64,000 bases of DNA from Rickettsia canadensis str. McKiel (GTDB lineage: Bacteria; Pseudomonadota; Alphaproteobacteria; Rickettsiales; Rickettsiaceae). Positions 19,297 to 29,093 of the stretch are shown one piece after another. A program made the position numbers and the translations under genes. The stretch is taken from NCBI RefSeq assembly GCF_000014345.1, contig NC_009879.1, positions 759,501-823,500 of the forward strand, written 5' to 3'. Numbering within the stretch: the stretch's first letter is position 1; each line of letters opens with the position of its first letter. The notes below the pieces were generated by a model. That model worked only from the letters and a program-made list of their open reading frames with translations, did not search any database and had not been told where the DNA came from.

Positions 19297-20496
19297 CTAA
19301 CTATTCAACCCTAAAAATTTGAAAAATACATCTTTCATACAATCTAATGTAAAATCTCGCAAAAAGCATTCTGAACCATTTTTAGCAAATTTTTTATAAG
19401 AATCTTCATCAGTTATTACCTTTTCAAGCTCATATATTATTTTATCAGCAGCAAGAGAATTACATAAATACCCTGCATTATTTTCTGCTATATATTTGCT
19501 TGGTGAAGAATAGTCAGGAGCATGGCAAAAGACCGGTCTACCGGAAGCAAAATATGTAACTAATTTTGAAGGAAAACTCGTACTTGATTCTTTATAAAAT
19601 TCTTCAGAAAACCAGTAAGGCATATAAAGAAGATCTGACTCTGTAAGTAATCTAATGGTTTCTTCTTGAGAACGCCATCCTAAATACTCAAAATTAGCAG
19701 GTGATTGCGTAAATGCTTGAAAACCTCCACCAATTACCCGTACTTTAATCTTTCTGCCCGCAATAATCCAGTTAGCTTGATTAAGAGCATTAATAAAACT
19801 TAGCCATTCAGCTTGAGCATAAAATTGTCCTGCCATACTAATTATAAATTCACTTTCATCTCTATAAGAAATAGAAAGTAATCGTGCAAATTCTTGTGGT
19901 AATCCTGCAATTACCGGTATAGTAGATATATTATATTTAGCCTTATAACTCTCAGACATTGCCCATGAAGCAGTAGCACAGCAAGTGCTATGTTTAATTA
20001 CTGCATCAAATTCTTTTAACAGCCTTTTTTGTGTAAACCCATCAATTTTATTAGCTCGAAGCCACCACTCAAAAGGATCCCATATTTGAGTAAATAAAGA
20101 TACTTTGAGCTTTTTAGCTAAAGGTCGTGTTAATCTAATTATAGTTTGCCCTTGCAATACTGCCCATATAGCATCAACTTGCTGCTCTTTAGCAAATTTT
20201 ATTATTGTAGGAAGTAAAAAATATTTTACTTTTGCAGCGTTAAATAACTCAAAACTATAAGCAATTAAGTCTCCTATTTTTCCTTCTTTATATCTTCTAG
20301 CGGCTTCAATAGGTTTAAATAATTTTAAGTGAGGAATTTTTTTTAGTTCTTTTGGTATTTTAAAGTCTAGAGTAGGATTTGCAACACTACAGATAACAAT
20401 TTGATCTAAAGGTAGAAATTTTACTAAAGGATATAATACTAACCCTGCCGTATAATTCTCACACGGCGGTATATCAGTTAAAAGTAAAATTTTCAT
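19297..20496 (-). CDS. Glycosyltransferase, GT-B type
   Basis: 399 residues. The N-terminus KILLLTDIPPCENYTAGLVL is typical of GT-B acceptor domains, and the C-terminal half has LLYMPYWFSEEFYKESSTSF, followed by SKLVTYFASGRPVFCHAP, a donor-site-like block. The match to a specific family is weaker than for its neighbours. It overlaps the upstream gene by 4 nt, as expected for coupled translation. Confidence 0.75.
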   Translation of the reverse strand: MKILLLTDIPPCENYTAGLVLYPLVKFLPLDQIVICSVANPTLDFKIPKELKKIPHLKLFKPIEAARRYKEGKIGDLIAYSFELFNAAKVKYFLLPTIIKFAKEQQVDAIWAVLQGQTIIRLTRPLAKKLKVSLFTQIWDPFEWWLRANKIDGFTQKRLLKEFDAVIKHSTCCATASWAMSESYKAKYNISTIPVIAGLPQEFARLLSISYRDESEFIISMAGQFYAQAEWLSFINALNQANWIIAGRKIKVRVIGGGFQAFTQSPANFEYLGWRSQEETIRLLTESDLLYMPYWFSEEFYKESSTSFPSKLVTYFASGRPVFCHAPDYSSPSKYIAENNAGYLCNSLAADKIIYELEKVITDEDSYKKFAKNGSECFLRDFTLDCMKDVFFKFLGLNS

Positions 20497-21716
20497 TTAT
20501 TTAAGGTCTCTTTATAAATACTGACTAAATTTTTTATGTGCATATCTTGACTATAATGTAATTTAGCTATTTTCCTACCTTTATTACCTCGCTCTAAACG
20601 CTCTTTCGGATTATCAATTAATTGCTTTATAGCATATGATAAAGCGTTACTATCACGCATTGGAACAGCGATGCCGACTTCCGGCGCAAAAGTTACTTCA
20701 GGCAATGAATTATCGCCATCAAAAACTATTACCGGTTTACTGCATGCCATAGCTTCTATTGCCATAACACCAAATGCTTCTGCAACAGACGGCATCAGGA
20801 AAATATTACAAGCAGCTAAAGCATCTCGGAGTAATACATCATCATTAGTCCAACCAAGCTCAATTATCTCAAATTTATCTCTAAAACGTTCTAGTATATT
20901 ATGTCTACCAACCGTTAAAAGACATATAGGTTTTGTAGTATCTAATTTTTCTAGTGCATCCATAATATATTGGTAGCCCTTAAAATGAGTATCTTCAGAA
21001 CGAAAACATATTACTATTTTATCTTCACTAATATTAAAGCGTTTTCTTGCATTTGCGGTAAAATCGGAAGAAAAAAACTCTAAATCTATACCAAAAGGTA
21101 AATGATGAACTTTAATTTCTTTACTATTAAACAGTGGCGAGGCATTAACCATATCGTGCATCCATTTTGATGCTACAATTATGTTAAAATTAGCTTTCTC
21201 ATAAGCCATACGTTTATAGTTAAATAAAAATCTACTATTATCTTTTTTCATTGCAAACGGAGTTTTAAGATCAGGGCAAACGCCGCAATCTTTTTTCCAA
21301 CCTAAACAACCCATGGGATAAACACAACGTCCGGTCATTGCCCAAGGGTCATGTAATGTCCAAAGAGTAGGTTTTAAATCTGTGATCATTGATAAATTGC
21401 TAATGCTAAAGTAACCAGAATGTATAATATGTAGATGTATTAAATCTGCCTCTTGAAAAGCCGGCATTTTTATTATTTTAGGAACATTACGATACAGCAT
21501 AGATTGTAGAGAAGCTTGTTCTTCTATTAATTGAAGAATTAAATTTACTTTTCTTGTTACTATACCCTCAAATGTTAGTACTTCAGGATCCTTAGTATCC
21601 TTAGCCCATACTAAATGCTTAGATTCAATACCATATTTTTTTAAAATTGGCGTTATAGACAAACCATGAAACCTACGACCCGGTGATTCATAACCATTTA
21701 TTTGTAATATTTTCAT
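20493..21716 (-). CDS. Glycosyltransferase family 4 (WcaC-like)
   Basis: 407-residue GT-B transferase. It has the Cys/Trp-rich loop TLHDPWAMTGRCVYPMGCLG, continuing with three more cysteines (WKKDCGVCPDL). This loop is seen in colanic-acid WcaC-type enzymes. The donor site reads MPSVAEAFGVMAIEAMACSK. It lies 32 bp after the methyltransferase gene, in the polysaccharide operon. Confidence 0.87.
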   Translation of the reverse strand: MKILQINGYESPGRRFHGLSITPILKKYGIESKHLVWAKDTKDPEVLTFEGIVTRKVNLILQLIEEQASLQSMLYRNVPKIIKMPAFQEADLIHLHIIHSGYFSISNLSMITDLKPTLWTLHDPWAMTGRCVYPMGCLGWKKDCGVCPDLKTPFAMKKDNSRFLFNYKRMAYEKANFNIIVASKWMHDMVNASPLFNSKEIKVHHLPFGIDLEFFSSDFTANARKRFNISEDKIVICFRSEDTHFKGYQYIMDALEKLDTTKPICLLTVGRHNILERFRDKFEIIELGWTNDDVLLRDALAACNIFLMPSVAEAFGVMAIEAMACSKPVIVFDGDNSLPEVTFAPEVGIAVPMRDSNALSYAIKQLIDNPKERLERGNKGRKIAKLHYSQDMHIKNLVSIYKETLNK

Positions 21717-21748
21717 CTAACTTAGACCTTTATTAAAAGCTATATTCC

Positions 21749-22891
21749 TCATATTGCTCTTAATTTATTTAACATTCTTCTTATTTTAGCGTAAATCTTT
21801 ATAAAAATAGAGCGATTCTCATTACTGATTTTTAGTTCTTGCTCCTTGATTTTCAATTGTTCTTTAAGTATTTCCAATTCTTCAGTATTAACGATTAACT
21901 GATCTGTTAATTGGTCTGTAGTAGATTTTAATAATTCTTGCAAATTATTTATTTGTACATTAGCAGAATCTAGTAATTTTTGTAAATTATTGATATCTTT
22001 AAATTGTGTAGCAAATTTATTTATTGTAGATACATATTCTTGAGCTGTATTAATAGCAAAATTTATTTTTTCACTCTCGACTATTTCTAAAATATTTTTT
22101 AAAGACATTGTTGCTCCTTGCTCAATTAATAGCTCTGTTGTGCGTTGACACTTCCATAAACCACATTTTAAATTATTTTTTACAATTTCACTGTTTATAA
22201 TTTTTTCTCTAAAGTCAGGAAATGTAGCTTTAAAATTTTCTAAATGATTTGTAGTATCAAATAAAATCTTTTCTCCATATACGTCATTAAAATAATTTTC
22301 GGTATATACTATATTTTTTATTGCATAAAACCCTCCATAAGGCGTAGTAAGAAGCTCACCCTTAACATTATGAGTATGTAATTCTTTACATCCTATAATA
22401 CTCCATCCGGGAAAATCTTCTGGATACCATCCGGATTTATGTTCTTGCCATTCTCCTCCATGTAAATTCCAACCGTCGGTATCATGTACTTCTTGCGGCA
22501 TAAAACCCAAAGGAGTAAATACTATAATTTGTTTGCGAGCTACCCGTCTGCATTCAATTAACACTTCTTTACCAATTTCTTTAGGCATATGCTCTATAAC
22601 ATCTATTAAAAATATTGAATCAATAGATTTATCAGAAAATGTAGTAAGAGCAGTTTTTGCATCTAAAGGAATTATTATTGAATTAGTTCCTGATAAATTC
22701 TTTTTTAATATTTCAGCATATCCTTGATATGGTTCTACACAAATAAGTAAATCAGGAACTATATATTGTTGTGGACGAATCCCACATCCAATATCCATAA
22801 TACTGGAAACAGAACTTATAAATTCTTTTATTTTAGTATGAAATATATCTGCCGAATACCATTCTTCAACTATTTTATCTTCTTCTGTCAT
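21749..22891 (-). CDS. SAM-dependent methyltransferase with C-terminal coiled coil
   Basis: 380 residues. The first 200 form a class I methyltransferase: glycine-rich SAM site SIMDIGCGIRP at about 30-40 and the acidic motif IFLIDVIEHMPKEIG. The last 100 residues form a long coiled coil (heptad-rich from about 290) and end in basic residues. Coiled coils of this sort in O-antigen operons can act as chain-length rulers or membrane tethers, and a terminal methyl group can cap the chain. That role is an inference. It overlaps the epimerase gene by 4 nt. Confidence 0.8.
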   Translation of the reverse strand: MTEEDKIVEEWYSADIFHTKIKEFISSVSSIMDIGCGIRPQQYIVPDLLICVEPYQGYAEILKKNLSGTNSIIIPLDAKTALTTFSDKSIDSIFLIDVIEHMPKEIGKEVLIECRRVARKQIIVFTPLGFMPQEVHDTDGWNLHGGEWQEHKSGWYPEDFPGWSIIGCKELHTHNVKGELLTTPYGGFYAIKNIVYTENYFNDVYGEKILFDTTNHLENFKATFPDFREKIINSEIVKNNLKCGLWKCQRTTELLIEQGATMSLKNILEIVESEKINFAINTAQEYVSTINKFATQFKDINNLQKLLDSANVQINNLQELLKSTTDQLTDQLIVNTEELEILKEQLKIKEQELKISNENRSIFIKIYAKIRRMLNKLRAI

Positions 22892-24018
22892 TTAAACCAA
22901 ACCTTACGGTTAACATAATCAACATAACTTAAAACTATACGTAATATTTTCCATGATACAAGTCCTGCTTCTACATAATCCGGTACAATATTTTGTATAC
23001 GTTTGTTATTGTCGTGTTCTTCCGTAATAGCTTTCACCGATTGCATTACCCGCTCAGCTTTAAAACCTGACATAATTAACGTACCGACATCCATACCTTC
23101 AGGACGCTCATGTGATTCTCTAATATTTAAAGCAGGTAAATTAAGTATCGATGCTTCCTCGGTAATAGTACCACTATCGGATAAAATACAAAATGCATTC
23201 ATCTGAAGCTTAACGTAATCTGTAAACCCGAAAGCCGGTAAAAATCTTATTTTATCTCCTAACTCCTTAAACCCTTCCAAATCTTCGAGCCTTTTTTTAG
23301 TCCTTGGATGTGTTGAGAAGATTACAGGGAAATTATACTCTTTAATAAGCATTTGTAAACTACTTAATAATTCTTTCAGATTATTTTTTACATCAACATT
23401 TTCTTCACGATGTGCACTAATTAAGAAATATTGTTTTGATATAAGTGATAATTTTTCTAGAATATTAGATTTTAATATTTTAGGCATAAAACAGTTAAGG
23501 ACCTCAGGCATATGCGAACCTGATTTAAAGGTAAGCTCAGGCGGCAAGCCTTCAGCAATTAAATAACGCTTAGCATGCTCGGTTAATGTAATATTAACGT
23601 CGCTAATATGATCAATTATTTTACGGTTTATTTCTTCAGGTACTCGTTGATCAAAACAACGATTTCCTGCTTCCATATGGAAAATCGGAATTTTACGGCG
23701 TTTAGCGGCAATTGCCGATAAGCAAGAATTGGTATCGCCGTAGAATAAAACTGCATCAGGTGTTTCTTTCTCAAGAACTGCGTCAACTTTTTCAATAATA
23801 AGTCCAATAGATTTTGCAGTATTATCTGCTGCTACTTCTAAGAAATAATCAGGTTTTCTAATTCCCATATCATCAAAAAAAACCTGATTTAATTCATATG
23901 CATAATTTTGACCGGTGTGAACTAAGATGTGATTAGTATATTTATCAAACTTGGAAATCACACAACATAGTTTAATAAGTTCAGGACGAGTACCAACAAT
24001 CGTCATTACCTTAAGCAT
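22888..24018 (-). CDS. wecB: UDP-N-acetylhexosamine 2-epimerase (non-hydrolysing)
   Basis: Epimerises C2 of a UDP-N-acetylated sugar through a 2,3-elimination. The N-terminal site MTIVGTRPELIKL, the YGDTNSCLSAIAAKRRKIP block, MEAGNRCFDQRVPEEINRKI and ILSDSGTITEEAS are all family hallmarks. In context it most likely acts on a deoxy sugar as the WbjD/WbvD-type enzyme. The start at 24018 is preferred over 24039 because MLKVMTIVGTRP is the usual beginning and gives the common 8-nt overlap with capD. 376 residues. Confidence 0.9.
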   Translation of the reverse strand: MLKVMTIVGTRPELIKLCCVISKFDKYTNHILVHTGQNYAYELNQVFFDDMGIRKPDYFLEVAADNTAKSIGLIIEKVDAVLEKETPDAVLFYGDTNSCLSAIAAKRRKIPIFHMEAGNRCFDQRVPEEINRKIIDHISDVNITLTEHAKRYLIAEGLPPELTFKSGSHMPEVLNCFMPKILKSNILEKLSLISKQYFLISAHREENVDVKNNLKELLSSLQMLIKEYNFPVIFSTHPRTKKRLEDLEGFKELGDKIRFLPAFGFTDYVKLQMNAFCILSDSGTITEEASILNLPALNIRESHERPEGMDVGTLIMSGFKAERVMQSVKAITEEHDNNKRIQNIVPDYVEAGLVSWKILRIVLSYVDYVNRKVWFK

Positions 24019-25036
24019 TTTTGAGCTCCTCTTGTACATAATTAAGAGTCAGTAATAACTCCTTTACTTCTTCTAAATTTAAACGTCTTGTATTATGCGA
24101 AGTATAATCATCTAAAAGTGCTACTTTCTTTTCACCTTCAACAAAATATTTTGCATAATTAAGATCACGTCCATCCATAGGAATACGATAATAATCGCCT
24201 AAATCTTCAGCCTTTGCCATATCTTCAGATGATACTAACGATTCATAATGCTTCTCTCCATGACGTGTACCGATAAAGCGTATTTTATTTTTGCTACCGA
24301 ATATATCTTGTAACGCTTTTGCAAGTACTGCAATTGTACTTGCAGGAGATTTTTGTACAAAAATATCACCCTGACGACCATGCTCAAACGCATATAAAAC
24401 CAAATTTACCGAATCTACTAACGACATTAAAAAACGTGTCATTGACGGTTCAGTAATGGTTAATTCCTTACCTTGTTTTATTTGATTGATAAAAAGAGGA
24501 ATTACCGAACCTCTAGAGGCCATAACATTACCGTATCTAGTAACACATAGCACTGTTTCATTCATTGAACGCATACGTGCTTTTGCTATTGCTAATTTCT
24601 CCATTAACGCTTTAGATAATCCCATCACATTAACTGGATATACGGCTTTATCTGTACTAAGAACTACAACTTTTGCAACTTTGTTCTTAATGGCTGCACT
24701 TAAAACATTTTCAGCACCTAACACATTAGTATTGATTGCTTCCATAGGATAAAATTCACAAGTCGGAACTTGTTTTAAAGCTGCTGCATGAAATACGTAA
24801 TCTACACCATGCATCGCCTCATCAACACTTTTATAATTACGCACATCTCCGATATAGAATTTAAGTTTTGGATTACTTAAAGCAATACGCATATCTTCTT
24901 GCTTTTTTTCATCCCTACTGAAAATTCTAATTTCTTTAATATCGTTAATAATATCGGATTCAATAAAACGAGAAAGTACCGCATTACCAAACGAACCGGT
25001 ACCTCCCGTAATCATTAAAGTTTTATCTACAAACAT
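24011..25036 (-). CDS. capD: UDP-GlcNAc 4,6-dehydratase (CapD/FlaA1-like)
   Basis: Short-chain dehydrogenase that dehydrates UDP-GlcNAc at C4/C6 (with C5 epimerisation in the WbjB/FlaA1 group), the first step to L-QuiNAc, L-FucNAc or related sugars. NAD site ITGGTGSFGNAVL. The active site reads STDKAVYPVNVMGLSK, where the usual catalytic Tyr is Met, as in FlaA1-type enzymes. The frame extends to 25072, but those 12 codons run into a palindromic repeat, so MFVDKTLMITGG at 25036 is the likelier start (341 residues). Confidence 0.88.
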   Translation of the reverse strand: MFVDKTLMITGGTGSFGNAVLSRFIESDIINDIKEIRIFSRDEKKQEDMRIALSNPKLKFYIGDVRNYKSVDEAMHGVDYVFHAAALKQVPTCEFYPMEAINTNVLGAENVLSAAIKNKVAKVVVLSTDKAVYPVNVMGLSKALMEKLAIAKARMRSMNETVLCVTRYGNVMASRGSVIPLFINQIKQGKELTITEPSMTRFLMSLVDSVNLVLYAFEHGRQGDIFVQKSPASTIAVLAKALQDIFGSKNKIRFIGTRHGEKHYESLVSSEDMAKAEDLGDYYRIPMDGRDLNYAKYFVEGEKKVALLDDYTSHNTRRLNLEEVKELLLTLNYVQEELKNA

Positions 25037-25066
25037 TATATAAATACCTATTTTAAAAAATTGTAA

Positions 25067-25238
25067 TGTCATTCCAGCGTAGGCATCGTTGCGTGGATCG
25101 GGTTTTCCGTTGTCATTCCCACGCGTCTTGATCGCGGAATCCAGTTTAAAATACTAAAATTATTAGTATTTTTATTGTTTTTTTGGATACCATCGTCCAA
25201 GCCACACAACAATGCCGACTTGATCGCGCGGTATGACA
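25067..25238. repeat. Nested Rickettsia palindromic element between capD and rmlD-like gene
   Basis: It begins TGTCATTCCAGCGTAGGCAT and ends CGCGCGGTATGACA. The outer arms GGCATCGTTGCGTGG and CCACACAACAATGCC pair, and an inner core (TTGATCGCGGAATCCAG) lies within. It sits inside the operon between its first and second genes, touching the capD upstream region. It ends 7 bp before the reductase stop codon. A transcript across it would form a long hairpin. Confidence 0.75.
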
Positions 25239-25245
25239 AAGCTCA

Positions 25246-26100
25246 TCAACCAAACGCATACATATTTTTTACAAGCTCACGCCAATTAGGCGGAGTATAT
25301 CCCGTCACCTCATTAAAACGAGTAGCATCAAGTGAGCGATCTATTACAAGCTCATCTGACGGAATAATATCGATTTCTTTATTATATATTTCCGCTACTA
25401 ATTTTAATAATCCTAATTTATTAATTGGTTTTGATGCAACATGATAAAGTCCGCGTAACTCTTTATTAGGCAATACAAAATCCCTTATTATTCTTGCAAG
25501 CTCTACTGTTGGAAATCCTGAATAAATAGCTTTCTCAAAACCTTTTACTGAACCTTCTGCACTTAAAAACCAATTGGTTAAACTTCTATTTCCTGCTAGC
25601 TCATGACCTATAATGGAAGTACGTAGCGTAATAGCATTAGGGTAGTCTACCTCACCAAGAAGCTTAGAACGCCCGTAGAGATCATAACAATCAGGAAAAT
25701 CACTTTCCTTATAATTACCTTTTTTTCCTGAAAATACACAATCCGTACTAATATGAATTAATCTGCTACCTACAAGGTCGCATAAACCAGCTAATCTATG
25801 CGGTAACAAACTATTTATCGGCAATGCTTTTAACGGATCACCCACATCTACTAGTTGTTTTACAAGTCCTATACAATTTATTACTATATCAGGTTTTATT
25901 TTATTAAATGCTTTAACGAAAGAATCATGATTCTCAACAACTACATTTGTAATTAATTTATCAGATAAATCCTGAGAAAAATAAGAACGAGCAGAATTAT
26001 CTCGAACTGTACCATAAACGTCAAATTGTTTATCACAGCTTAAAAACCTAAATATGCTATTACCTAGCATACCGGTAACACCTAGAATTAATATTTTCAT
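25246..26100 (-). CDS. dTDP-4-dehydrorhamnose reductase-like sugar reductase
   Basis: RmlD-family extended short-chain dehydrogenase of 284 residues. NAD(P) site LGVTGMLGNSIF at the N-terminus, the catalytic YDLYGRSK (Tyr-x3-Lys), and STDCVFSGKKGNY before it. No rmlA/B/C genes are nearby, so it more likely reduces the 4-keto group of the CapD product (WbvR-like), giving an N-acetyl-quinovosamine-type sugar. First gene of the minus-strand polysaccharide operon. No convincing promoter was picked out upstream. Confidence 0.82.
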   Translation of the reverse strand: MKILILGVTGMLGNSIFRFLSCDKQFDVYGTVRDNSARSYFSQDLSDKLITNVVVENHDSFVKAFNKIKPDIVINCIGLVKQLVDVGDPLKALPINSLLPHRLAGLCDLVGSRLIHISTDCVFSGKKGNYKESDFPDCYDLYGRSKLLGEVDYPNAITLRTSIIGHELAGNRSLTNWFLSAEGSVKGFEKAIYSGFPTVELARIIRDFVLPNKELRGLYHVASKPINKLGLLKLVAEIYNKEIDIIPSDELVIDRSLDATRFNEVTGYTPPNWRELVKNMYAFG

Positions 26101-26656
26101 GATATATTTTATTTATTTTTATTGCATCGCTTCTATCATAAATAATATATCTTTACAATAAGCTTGTTGCAAAGCTAGAAAGACATTGCCTAAAAAAGGT
26201 GATTGTGTTGTCCCGGCTCGTAAAATACCTTATTATTATTCTTACGAAAGCAGAAATGATGTAGAAATATTAGGGCTTTCCAAGCAATTCTTTTTAGGCA
26301 ATACCGCTAGAAATATATAATTACCAACGCATCAATTGATCTCTTCTTCTTTTCTCATGAGCTTTAATGCGTTATATAAATCAATATCTTTATACTTATC
26401 AAGTATATTTCTTGCTTTTCCTATATTTGAATAAAAAGTCGATTATTAATTCTGAATCAGATTGGTTTTGCATATTCATCTACCAGCAAGGATTAAAATA
26501 TTGACCTAAATGAAGTAGGGTAGTCAGCAGTAATATTATATGATTCTCGTAAACAGGTATATCAATATCACGAACAAGTTTACTTTAACTAATACCAATA
26601 GGCTCCATAAATTCTTTCCTAATTAATTAATACAAATCTATAATTTTAACATATAA
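26101..26656. other. Gap with a repeat and a decayed gene
   Basis: Bases 26185-26302 form a repeat (see separate entry). From about 26340 to 26450 the minus strand shows a short C-terminal-like piece (ARNILDKYKDIDLYNALKLM, ending in an acidic tail) with frame breaks upstream. It is not assigned to a family. The rest is A+T-rich with no feature seen. Confidence 0.3.
26185..26302. repeat. Inverted repeat of palindromic-element type
   Basis: The outer arms ATTGCCTAAAAAAGG and CTTTTTAGGCAAT are inverted copies over about 118 bp. The inner part has AAAGCAGAAATGATGTAGAAA. The arms differ from the main elements in this window, so it may be a different subtype. Confidence 0.45.
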
Positions 26657-27121
26657 TTAATACCTCTTAATCGAATCAAGCACGGTTTCCAGTATCATAC
26701 TAGCTGCTACTGCATCATCGTTATTATTACGGTCTTTTCTTTTTACTCCAAATGACTTAAGGAAATTATTCGCTGCTTTTGTAGTTAGTCTTTCATCTTG
26801 TAAATATATAGGCAAATTTGTATACTTTGCTAACTCTTCGGCAAATTTCATCACTATATTTGTTTGCTGTGTTACTACACCGCTCATATCAATCGGCAGA
26901 CCTATTACAACACCGCAAATTTTATATTTTGCAATTATACTAAGCACAGAATTAATAACAGCGGTTTTATTTACCACGGTTATAGTATTTAAAGGCATAG
27001 CAATACTCCGTTCCCCATTGGACATAGCAATACCAAGTTTTTTACTCCCGTAATCAATAGCGATAAGCTGAGTATTCGGTATTAAAAGCCTATAAAATTC
27101 TTGAAGATTTTTTATGATCAT
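26657..27121 (-). CDS. ruvX: RuvX/YqgF RNase H-fold nuclease
   Basis: RNase H-like nuclease, called a putative Holliday junction resolvase and linked to pre-16S rRNA 5' end processing. 154 residues. Motifs: [12 protein letters not shown] (first catalytic Asp), IGLPIDMSG, the [11 protein letters not shown] block (conserved Glu) and [10 protein letters not shown] (final Asp). It is head to head with the phosphoethanolamine transferase gene, and the longest possible start of that gene overlaps this start. Confidence 0.92.
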   Translation of the reverse strand: MIIKNLQEFYRLLIPNTQLIAIDYGSKKLGIAMSNGERSIAMPLNTITVVNKTAVINSVLSIIAKYKICGVVIGLPIDMSGVVTQQTNIVMKFAEELAKYTNLPIYLQDERLTTKAANNFLKSFGVKRKDRNNNDDAVAASMILETVLDSIKRY

Positions 27122-27146
27122 GGTAGTTATTAAATTTACTTATATT

Positions 27147-28724
27147 ATGTTTTATATGCTAAAAATTATTCAAAAACATTTAGATACGAAATTAATTAAA
27201 TTATCGGCAATTTTAGCCTTTATTTATTGTTTGTTATTTAATACCGCAATATTGATTTATAAATTTGCTTATTATAAAGCAACGATCTTTAGAGGGATAT
27301 TAGAATTATCAAAAGATTTTTGTTATATTTATATATTTGTTTTTATAGCATTTTTTGGTCTTAACGTACATAGATTAGTGTTAAAAATCGGCACAGGATT
27401 TTTATTTATAACATCCGCTATTACTAGTTATTACATTTATTTTTTCAAAATAAATCCTACTAAACAAGTAATAGGTAGTTTTTTCTCAACTGATTTAAAC
27501 GAAGTTTACGAATTAACCAGCATTAAGTTAATAATATGGATAATTTTTTGCCTTTTTACCTGTTTTTATACCATCAAATCTTTCACTGCCGAAAATTCTA
27601 AATCATTCGTAACAAAACTATTATCTGCCACTTGTGTACTGATTTTTGTATATAATATTATTACTCCTTCATTTAAGATACTAAAAAATTATTTTCCTGT
27701 TCAGTATTTACATAATACTTATCTTAATTTTGCCGGAAATTTTGGTAATAAAAATTATGCATGTATAGATATTAGCAATCAATATGATTTTAGAGATAAC
27801 TCTGACGACGATATTATAGGCGTTTTAGTTATAGGAGAATCGGCAAGATTTGATCATTTCGGTATTAACGGTTATGCAAGAGATACGACTCCTTACTTAA
27901 AAACTGTTCAAAACCTAATTTCTTTTAAAGCTAAATCTTCTTCTAACCTTACCTATATTTCTGTACCATCGTTACTTTCACGTTATCCTGCAAGTCAAAT
28001 TGAAAATAGTAGACAAGAGAACAGCTTTTTATCAATTTTAACAAACCTTGGCTTTAATACTACTTGGATCGGCACTCAAACTTTAATGAGGAGTTTTGCA
28101 AATTTTGATCTCAGTAATATCTACAATGACGTTAATTTTACTATAGTACCGGGTGGCTCTGCCCTATTCTCTCTAAATGATCATGATGAAAAAATATTGC
28201 CTTTTATAAAAGAAATAATAACAAATTCAGAAAAACAATTTTTAGTAGTTCACACCTCAGGAAGTCACTGGAACTATAATGCGAGATATCCTAAAGAATT
28301 TGAGTATTTTACCCCTACCTGTCCTATTAAGGTGAAGGGTGATGCGAGCGATTGCGATAAGCTTGCTTTAGTTAATAGCTATGATAACTCTATTTTATAT
28401 ACCGATTTTTTTTTATCTAATTTAATAGATCTACTTAAAAATAAAAATGCATTTTTATTATATGTATCGGATCACGGTGAATCACTAGGAGAAGACGGCT
28501 ATTATGGACATGGAGGTCCGCTACTTACAGAACAAGTAACCGTACCACTTATAGTTTGGGTATCAGATGATTTTAAAGCAAAATATCCTAAATCAGTATC
28601 TTCAATTAAAAATTATGCTAATACCGAAATTAGCCATGATTATGTATTTCACTCAATCCTTGATTGTTTAAATATAGATTCCGACATAATAGATAAAGAC
28701 TTAAGTATATGTAAATCTAGTTAA
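27147..28724 (+). CDS. Phosphoethanolamine transferase (EptA-like, sulfatase fold)
   Basis: Inner-membrane enzyme that would transfer phosphoethanolamine to lipid A or another envelope glycan. Five hydrophobic segments occupy the first 170 residues. The periplasmic sulfatase domain begins at GVLVIGESARFDHFGINGYA and has the nucleophile region SSNLTYISVPSLLSR and the metal site VSDHGESLGEDGYYGHGG. The open frame begins at 27114. A start at 27147 or 27156 gives the usual short N-terminus before the first helix and clears the divergent ruvX start. In a Rickettsia it could alter surface charge and peptide resistance. Acceptor not shown. Confidence 0.87.
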   Translation: MFYMLKIIQKHLDTKLIKLSAILAFIYCLLFNTAILIYKFAYYKATIFRGILELSKDFCYIYIFVFIAFFGLNVHRLVLKIGTGFLFITSAITSYYIYFFKINPTKQVIGSFFSTDLNEVYELTSIKLIIWIIFCLFTCFYTIKSFTAENSKSFVTKLLSATCVLIFVYNIITPSFKILKNYFPVQYLHNTYLNFAGNFGNKNYACIDISNQYDFRDNSDDDIIGVLVIGESARFDHFGINGYARDTTPYLKTVQNLISFKAKSSSNLTYISVPSLLSRYPASQIENSRQENSFLSILTNLGFNTTWIGTQTLMRSFANFDLSNIYNDVNFTIVPGGSALFSLNDHDEKILPFIKEIITNSEKQFLVVHTSGSHWNYNARYPKEFEYFTPTCPIKVKGDASDCDKLALVNSYDNSILYTDFFLSNLIDLLKNKNAFLLYVSDHGESLGEDGYYGHGGPLLTEQVTVPLIVWVSDDFKAKYPKSVSSIKNYANTEISHDYVFHSILDCLNIDSDIIDKDLSICKSS

Positions 28725-29093
28725 AAATTATTGAATTATTTAAAAATTAATATATAAATTAAGATCTCACTAATTATTATTTTTCATCTAAACTAGAAGA
28801 CTATATATTATAGATTGTTACAAAATATTTTACTTAAAACATTAGAACAAAATAAAGCTACAGAAACTTATTTATTACAAGAAGATTTTAATAGTGCTTT
28901 AATAAGATTAAAGATATAAATGAAACTTGAAGAATATTCAAGTATTCTTTCTTTACTCAAAGTAATTAAAACCCATTTTATTGATAAAAAAATATAATTA
29001 AATATAATAATATTTTTAGATATTTTTTTGACTTAAATGCTTTTTTTATAATCAAAAATAATATAAAGTAAAAAATAAAAAAAGGTATCAAAT
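28725..29093 (+). pseudogene. Short coding remnant, possibly GlyS C-terminus
   Basis: Bases 28815-28918 read LLKTLEQNKATETYLLQEDF with a short tail. Bases 28921-28998 read EEYSSILSLLKVIKTHFIDK. Both pieces, in this order, resemble the helical C-terminus of glycyl-tRNA synthetase beta subunit. No start and no body of the gene is present. Identification is tentative; only about 60 codons survive. The rest of the gap is the leader of the next gene. Confidence 0.3.

Noticed and set aside
29028-29052. TTGACT and TATAAT before the SPFH gene as a promoter
   Set aside because: The spacing is only 13 bp, too short for a normal sigma70 promoter.
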